From Sedimentisphaerales bacterium (GTDB lineage: Bacteria; Planctomycetota; Phycisphaerae; Sedimentisphaerales; Anaerobacaceae), in contig JAFGLV010000108.1 in assembly GCA_016927855.1 (NCBI GenBank), positions 1 to 46,216 of the forward strand: a stretch of 46,216 nucleotides of DNA. The letters run 5' to 3'. Positions 42,447-46,216 of this stretch are shown in pieces (the first letter of the stretch is position 1; each line of letters starts with the position of its first letter). A program made the position numbers and the translations under genes. Under the pieces are notes generated by a model. That model was not told the origin of the DNA, did not search any database, and worked only from the letters and a program-made list of their open reading frames with translations.

Positions 42447-44354
42447 ATGTTCCAGCAACGCGGTATACAGATGCTTCTGACGATTGTCGTATTGAGTGCC
42501 TTTCCGGTCATCACGCGCGGCGCAGTCTGGCCGAGCGGTCGCGAGGCGGTCGATCTGCAAGCCAAGCCCTTCGACCTGCGCGACGTGCGGCTGCTCGATG
42601 GACCGTTTCGCGACGCCATGCTGCGCACGCAAGAGTACCTGCACGAATTGGAGTCAGACCGGCTGCTCTGGCACTTCCGCCAGACCGCCGGGCTGGCAAC
42701 ACCAGGCGAGCCGATGGGTGGGTGGGAGCAGATGGAATTGCGCGGCCACACGATCGGTCATTACCTTTCAGGCTGCGCGTTGATCCACGCGAGCATGGAC
42801 GACGCGGCGCTCAAGGCCAAAGCCGACGCGATCGTCGCGGAGCTGGCCAAGTGTCAGGAAGCCGTCGGGACCGGCTACCTCAGCGCCTTCCCCGAGGAGT
42901 TCATCGATCGCGTCATTGCACGACAGCGCGTCTGGGCGCCGTGGTACACTTTGCACAAGATCTACGCCGGCCTGATCGACATGTACGTCTATTGCGGCGA
43001 TACGCAGGCGCTCGACGTCGCCCAAGGGATGGCTCGGTGGGCCAAAGGACGACTCGATCCGCTCGATCGTGACGCGATGCAGGCGATGCTCAACGCGACC
43101 GAGCAAGGTGGGATGAATGAGGTCCTCGCCAACCTGTACGGCGTCACCGGCGAGAAACAATGGCTCGACCTGGCGGAGCGTTTCAACGCGGATGCCTACA
43201 ACAATCCGCTACTGCTGCACCGCGACGAACTGACCGGCCTGCACGTCAACTCGTTCATTCCCAACATGATCGGCACGGCGCGCCAGTACGAGCTAACCGG
43301 CGACCTCGATGACCGGCACATCGCGGAGTTCTTCTGGGACATCGTCGTGCATGGACGCAGCTACTGCACCGGCGGCACCAGCAACCACGAAGGCTGGCGC
43401 AGCGGGCCGTACCGGTTGGTCGACCAGCTCAGCGTCGAGTCGCAGGAGAGCTGCTGCACCTACAACATGCTCAAGCTGACCCGTCATCTGTTCGCCTGGC
43501 GACCCGACGCGGAATACATGGACTACTACGAGCGGAACCTCATCAATGGCATCTTCGCGACACAGGACCCGAAGACCGGGATGTGCATGTACTACGTCTC
43601 GATGGAGCCGGGACACTGGAAGGTCTTCCACACACCACGCAACTCGTTCTGGTGCTGCACCGGAACCGGGATGGAGAATCACGCCAAGTACGGCGATTCG
43701 ATCTACTTCCACAACGACGATACGCTCTGGGTCAACCTATTCATCGCCAGCGAGCTGAACTGGAAAGACAAGTCCGTCAAGATCCGACAGGAAACGAGCT
43801 TCCCGGAAGATTCGGCAACGACACTGACGGTCCAAACGGCGCAGCCCACGACGTTCGACCTGCGCCTGCGCGTGCCGTCCTGGGCAACGGAGGGCGTGAC
43901 GCTCAAGCTTAACGGCCAGACCCAGACGGTGACGGCCCAGCCCGGTTCATACCTTTCTATCGCCCGGACCTGGACCAATGGCGATAAGGTCGAACTGACC
44001 ATGCCGATGAGCCTCTGGCTGTGTCCCATGCCGGACGACCCGAATCTGGCAGCCGTGATGTATGGCCCGCTCGTGCTCGCCGGCGAGTTGGGCAACGAGG
44101 ACCTGACGGATGAGGTCACATACCTCGTCAACCAGCGTAGCCAGAACCGGGCCCGCAACGTCGAGGCCCCCGTCATGGCCGTCGATCCGAAGACGGACCC
44201 ACAAACGTGGGTGAAACCGGTGGCGGGCCGGCCGTTGACTTTCAGGACGGCCGACGTTGGGCGCCCACGCGATGTCACGCTCGTGCCGTTCCACAAGCTA
44301 TTCGGGCAGCGCTATACGATCTATTGGCGACTGACCGGCCGGGAAAACAACTGA
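42447..44354 (+). CDS. Secreted DUF1680 beta-L-arabinofuranosidase (GH127/GH146-like)
   Basis: 635-aa exported protein: signal peptide (QRGIQMLLTIVVLSAFPVITRG), then an alpha/alpha-barrel glycosidase of the DUF1680 superfamily. Recognisable motifs are GGWEQMELRGHTIGHYLSGC, WAPWYTLHKIYAGLIDMY, EQGGMNEVLANLYG, SQESCCTYNMLKLTRHLFAW, FWCCTGTGMENHAKYGDSIYF, and a C-terminal beta domain with LRVPSWA. Cys336/337 and Cys403/404, with Glu334 nearby, fit the zinc-thiolate catalytic site of the family (a Cys nucleophile). It removes beta-L-arabinofuranose from plant glycans. The ATG at 42447 has AAAGGA 9 nt upstream; the frame is open from 42411. The split between GH127 and GH146 is not decided here. 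Confidence 0.9.
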   Translation: MFQQRGIQMLLTIVVLSAFPVITRGAVWPSGREAVDLQAKPFDLRDVRLLDGPFRDAMLRTQEYLHELESDRLLWHFRQTAGLATPGEPMGGWEQMELRGHTIGHYLSGCALIHASMDDAALKAKADAIVAELAKCQEAVGTGYLSAFPEEFIDRVIARQRVWAPWYTLHKIYAGLIDMYVYCGDTQALDVAQGMARWAKGRLDPLDRDAMQAMLNATEQGGMNEVLANLYGVTGEKQWLDLAERFNADAYNNPLLLHRDELTGLHVNSFIPNMIGTARQYELTGDLDDRHIAEFFWDIVVHGRSYCTGGTSNHEGWRSGPYRLVDQLSVESQESCCTYNMLKLTRHLFAWRPDAEYMDYYERNLINGIFATQDPKTGMCMYYVSMEPGHWKVFHTPRNSFWCCTGTGMENHAKYGDSIYFHNDDTLWVNLFIASELNWKDKSVKIRQETSFPEDSATTLTVQTAQPTTFDLRLRVPSWATEGVTLKLNGQTQTVTAQPGSYLSIARTWTNGDKVELTMPMSLWLCPMPDDPNLAAVMYGPLVLAGELGNEDLTDEVTYLVNQRSQNRARNVEAPVMAVDPKTDPQTWVKPVAGRPLTFRTADVGRPRDVTLVPFHKLFGQRYTIYWRLTGRENN

Positions 44355-44499
44355 CCTTTGAATAGCAGGACAAAGGTGGTCGTCCGTTTTCAGGGCCGCG
44401 ACAGAAGCATACGTGCATGCAGGTTCACTTAGCCGGCAGTCCGAAACCGCAGGCCTCGAGCCGAGGTCCGCGGTATGTGCAAGGCGCTCTCGGCGCCCG

Positions 44500-44970
44500 T
44501 CAGTCGCGGCAGGCAAGGCCGTAGACGGTCTGGTTCGGGTCGTCGAAGGCAAAGTAGACCAGACCGGCGTTGTACGCCGCGCCCCCCGGCGGTGTCCACC
44601 ACTGCCGAACGTGTTTGGCAGTTGGCGGCAGCTTCCTGTCCGGCAGAGTGGATGGCTGTACATTGTCGTGGGTGATTCTTGTCTTGAAGACCTCATACTC
44701 ATTGGAATCCGGAATGACGAACCGTAGATAGGTCTCCGAGAAGAGCCACCCCTCATCGTATTCGTAGACGCCCGCGACTTCTCGCGGAGCATCATCGAGC
44801 CACCAAAGGAAACGTCCCGCTATTTCAGGGCTGATGACATTCGCATCTTCAACGAGCCAAGTCCCGGAGAAGAACATCTGACGAGCAAGCCAGTGTCTCG
44901 CGGCAAGAGCTGCGAATACTGCGGCCGCCACCACTACCAACGCTCCCACGAACAAGCGCTTGACGGACAT
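44500..44970 (-). CDS. Hypothetical membrane-anchored protein
   Basis: 156-aa protein with one N-terminal membrane helix (LFVGALVVVAAAVFAALAA) and a small soluble part starting FFSGTWLVEDANVISPEIA. The WLVEDANVI phrase recalls WVVEDPNVI in the 33223 protein; I do not recognise a family. It starts 2 nt after the GH31 stop (TAA-CC-ATG), so its translation is coupled to that gene. It converges with the arabinofuranosidase gene, with a 145-bp spacer in which I see no strong terminator. The function is unknown. Confidence 0.6.
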   Translation of the reverse strand: MSVKRLFVGALVVVAAAVFAALAARHWLARQMFFSGTWLVEDANVISPEIAGRFLWWLDDAPREVAGVYEYDEGWLFSETYLRFVIPDSNEYEVFKTRITHDNVQPSTLPDRKLPPTAKHVRQWWTPPGGAAYNAGLVYFAFDDPNQTVYGLACRD

Positions 44971-44972
44971 GG

Positions 44973-46216
44973 TTACCTGTTTGCCTCGAACCAGGCGTTG
45001 ACCTCAGCGTCGAGGGCTTTCAGGTCGGGTCGGGTTTCGGCGCTGGTTTTGGATTCGGCATACTCCTGGTTCAGGTCGCCAAGCTCCAGGCCGGAGCCGA
45101 CGCGGACGAACAGCGGTATCTGGTGCAGCTCGGCATCGACGGTGACGGTCTGGCCGCCTTCGTAGACCTTGTCAGGCCGCCACGCGTTGCGCCACTTCTG
45201 TCCCGAAGGCAGGTAGACCTCTTGCGTACGCTTGTCCTTCTCCCAGATGGGCGAGACGAGTAGGTCGGGGCCGTACTGATACGTCCACCAGTTCGACCAC
45301 GCTGCGTCAGCCTCGGGCTCGACGAGAAACAGCGGACGGACGATCGGCATCCCGGTCTTGCTGGCGACCTTGGCCTGCGCGTAGCTGTAGTCAGCCAACC
45401 GCTGGTGCAACCTCGCGTAAAGCCGCCAGATGGCGATCAGCTCGGCGTCGTAGACACTCTCTCGACCGCGCGGGACGTTCCAGAAGCCTTTGTCACGCGT
45501 CGGGCCCACTTCCATGATCGGCGTGAAGCAACTAAACGCCAGCCAGCGTCCGCAGACCTCCTGCTCCATCAATTGCTGATTGTAGCCGCAGGTGTCGGAG
45601 CCCCAATTCGGATAGCCCATCACGGCCGCACGCTGCACCGCGATGATGGAGGCCCGCAGACCCTCCTGCGTTCCGCCGATGTCACCACCCCAGAACACAC
45701 CGTAGGGCGCACTGCCTGTGTAGGCGGCGCGGGGCATCAGTGCGAAGTTGTTGCCTCGATACTTCTGCGCGACCTCGTAAGCCGCCTTGAGGTACATGGG
45801 CGGATAGGCGTTGCGGTTCTCCCGAATCGAGCGGCCGTCGAAGATGTTGTAGGGACCGCTTTCGGGAATGTTCTCTTCGGCGCGATCAAGTTTGAAGCCT
45901 GCTACACCCAGCCTCAGGAGCTTGCTGAGTCCCTTCTGCCAGTATGCCTTGGCCTCGGGATTGGAGAAATCGCACAGCGGATAGTTGTTACGTTGCGGCC
46001 GCTGGCCTGCCAAGTTGTAGCCCTTCTCCAGCGCCACGCGTTCCATCTCACCCTGGAAGAACGGGCCGATCCAGAGCACTATCTGCATGCCCTTCTCGTT
46101 GAGCCACTGGACCATCTCGGGAAGGTTGGGCAGGCGGTTGGGATCGACTTCGAAATCATCGTAGCCGAGCCGGCCGGGCCCGTACGGCCGGTCGATCCAG
46201 TACACGCCGCACGGAA
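44973..46216 (-). CDS. GH31 family glycosidase (5' end beyond window)
   Basis: C-terminal 413 or so residues of a glycoside hydrolase family 31 enzyme (alpha-glucosidase/alpha-xylosidase class). Visible are the barrel strands MQIVLWIGPFFQGE, the nucleophile region GFKLDRAEE, WGGDIGGTQEGLR, the acid/base region WGSDTCGYNQQL, GRWLAFSCFTPIMEVG, RPLFLVEPEADAAWSNWWTYQYGPDLLVSPI, and a C-terminal beta domain with IPLFVRVGSGLEL. The frame stays open past 46205 to the window edge, so the N-terminal domain and start are outside. It retains alpha-glycosidase catalytic carboxylates (Asp in KLD, Asp in GSD). Presumably secreted, in line with the neighbouring hydrolases, but the signal peptide cannot be seen. 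Confidence 0.9.
   Translation of the reverse strand, partial: PCGVYWIDRPYGPGRLGYDDFEVDPNRLPNLPEMVQWLNEKGMQIVLWIGPFFQGEMERVALEKGYNLAGQRPQRNNYPLCDFSNPEAKAYWQKGLSKLLRLGVAGFKLDRAEENIPESGPYNIFDGRSIRENRNAYPPMYLKAAYEVAQKYRGNNFALMPRAAYTGSAPYGVFWGGDIGGTQEGLRASIIAVQRAAVMGYPNWGSDTCGYNQQLMEQEVCGRWLAFSCFTPIMEVGPTRDKGFWNVPRGRESVYDAELIAIWRLYARLHQRLADYSYAQAKVASKTGMPIVRPLFLVEPEADAAWSNWWTYQYGPDLLVSPIWEKDKRTQEVYLPSGQKWRNAWRPDKVYEGGQTVTVDAELHQIPLFVRVGSGLELGDLNQEYAESKTSAETRPDLKALDAEVNAWFEANR

Noticed and set aside
44355..44499. Bidirectional terminator between the arabinofuranosidase and the 44500 gene
   Set aside because: Only a weak GGAC/GTCC stem was seen; not strong enough to call.
1..46216. tRNA or rRNA genes
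   Set aside because: I looked for TPsiC-loop (GGTTCGAATCC-like) and conserved rRNA blocks in the spacers and found none.

Overview
The window is a GC-rich bacterial chromosome segment. Its gene content points to Planctomycetota, probably Phycisphaerae or a relative. The clues are large secreted proteins with GEVED-type (DFGDAP...GEVEDY) and WSQPP-type domains, a TPR protein next to an FG-GAP/ASPIC protein, a CotH/lamin-tail protein, a PQQ-like beta-propeller, an anchored protein with a DUF1559-like H...DG tail, and several secreted glycoside hydrolases. The lineage is inferred from families; there is no rRNA or tRNA gene in the window to confirm it.

Layout. 1-2273: dnaA (minus, runs off the left edge) and ftsY (plus) diverge from a 357-bp spacer. 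2594-5544: a TPR gene broken by an in-frame TGA and a frameshift, followed by an intact ASPIC/FG-GAP protein. 6270-8610: an AT-richer accessory block (LRR protein, small zinc protein, lipoprotein, YgbA-like protein) flanked by two copies of a dispersed repeat. 9014-16193: two paralogous secreted proteins, each followed by a hairpin terminator. 16353-19870 (minus): a small DUF2007-like membrane protein and a GspD-type secretin carrying an eight-unit hairpin-repeat array inside its reading frame. 20491-22301: three unrecognised proteins. 22694-28253 (minus): a tight operon of LolA-like periplasmic protein, two FtsX/MacB-type permeases, an ABC ATPase and an outer-membrane beta-barrel. 28651-34221 (minus): GH106-like hydrolase, PQQ-like propeller and a planctomycete-type anchored protein. 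34711-44354 (plus): CotH/LTD protein, a membrane spermidine-synthase-like/TPR fusion, aat, and a GH127/GH146-like beta-L-arabinofuranosidase. 44500-46216 (minus): an anchored hypothetical protein coupled to a GH31 glycosidase that runs off the right edge.

Most striking signal. Almost every long spacer holds short palindromic elements of several families, and some lie inside genes. A 24-bp hairpin unit (core like CGCGGGCGTCTCGCCCGCG) occurs in the ftsY-TPR spacer, twice in frame in the LolA-like gene and eight times in frame in the secretin. A two-hairpin element sits in frame between membrane segments of the spermidine-synthase-like protein. A third family with GTTCGTAGTG terminal inverted repeats overlies the 5' end of the beta-barrel gene. 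Paired-base changes between copies suggest that the hairpin, not the primary sequence, is kept. This resembles in principle the Rickettsia palindromic elements that insert in frame into genes. I regard these elements, together with the LolA-like/ABC/beta-barrel operon, as the best candidates for something undescribed.

Functionally, the window mixes core genes (dnaA, ftsY, aat) with an envelope and secretion programme: a secretin, a probable lipid or lipoprotein transfer system, surface proteins, and hydrolases for rhamnose-, arabinose- and alpha-glucoside/xyloside-type sugars. All calls were made by reading the sequence; no database search was run.
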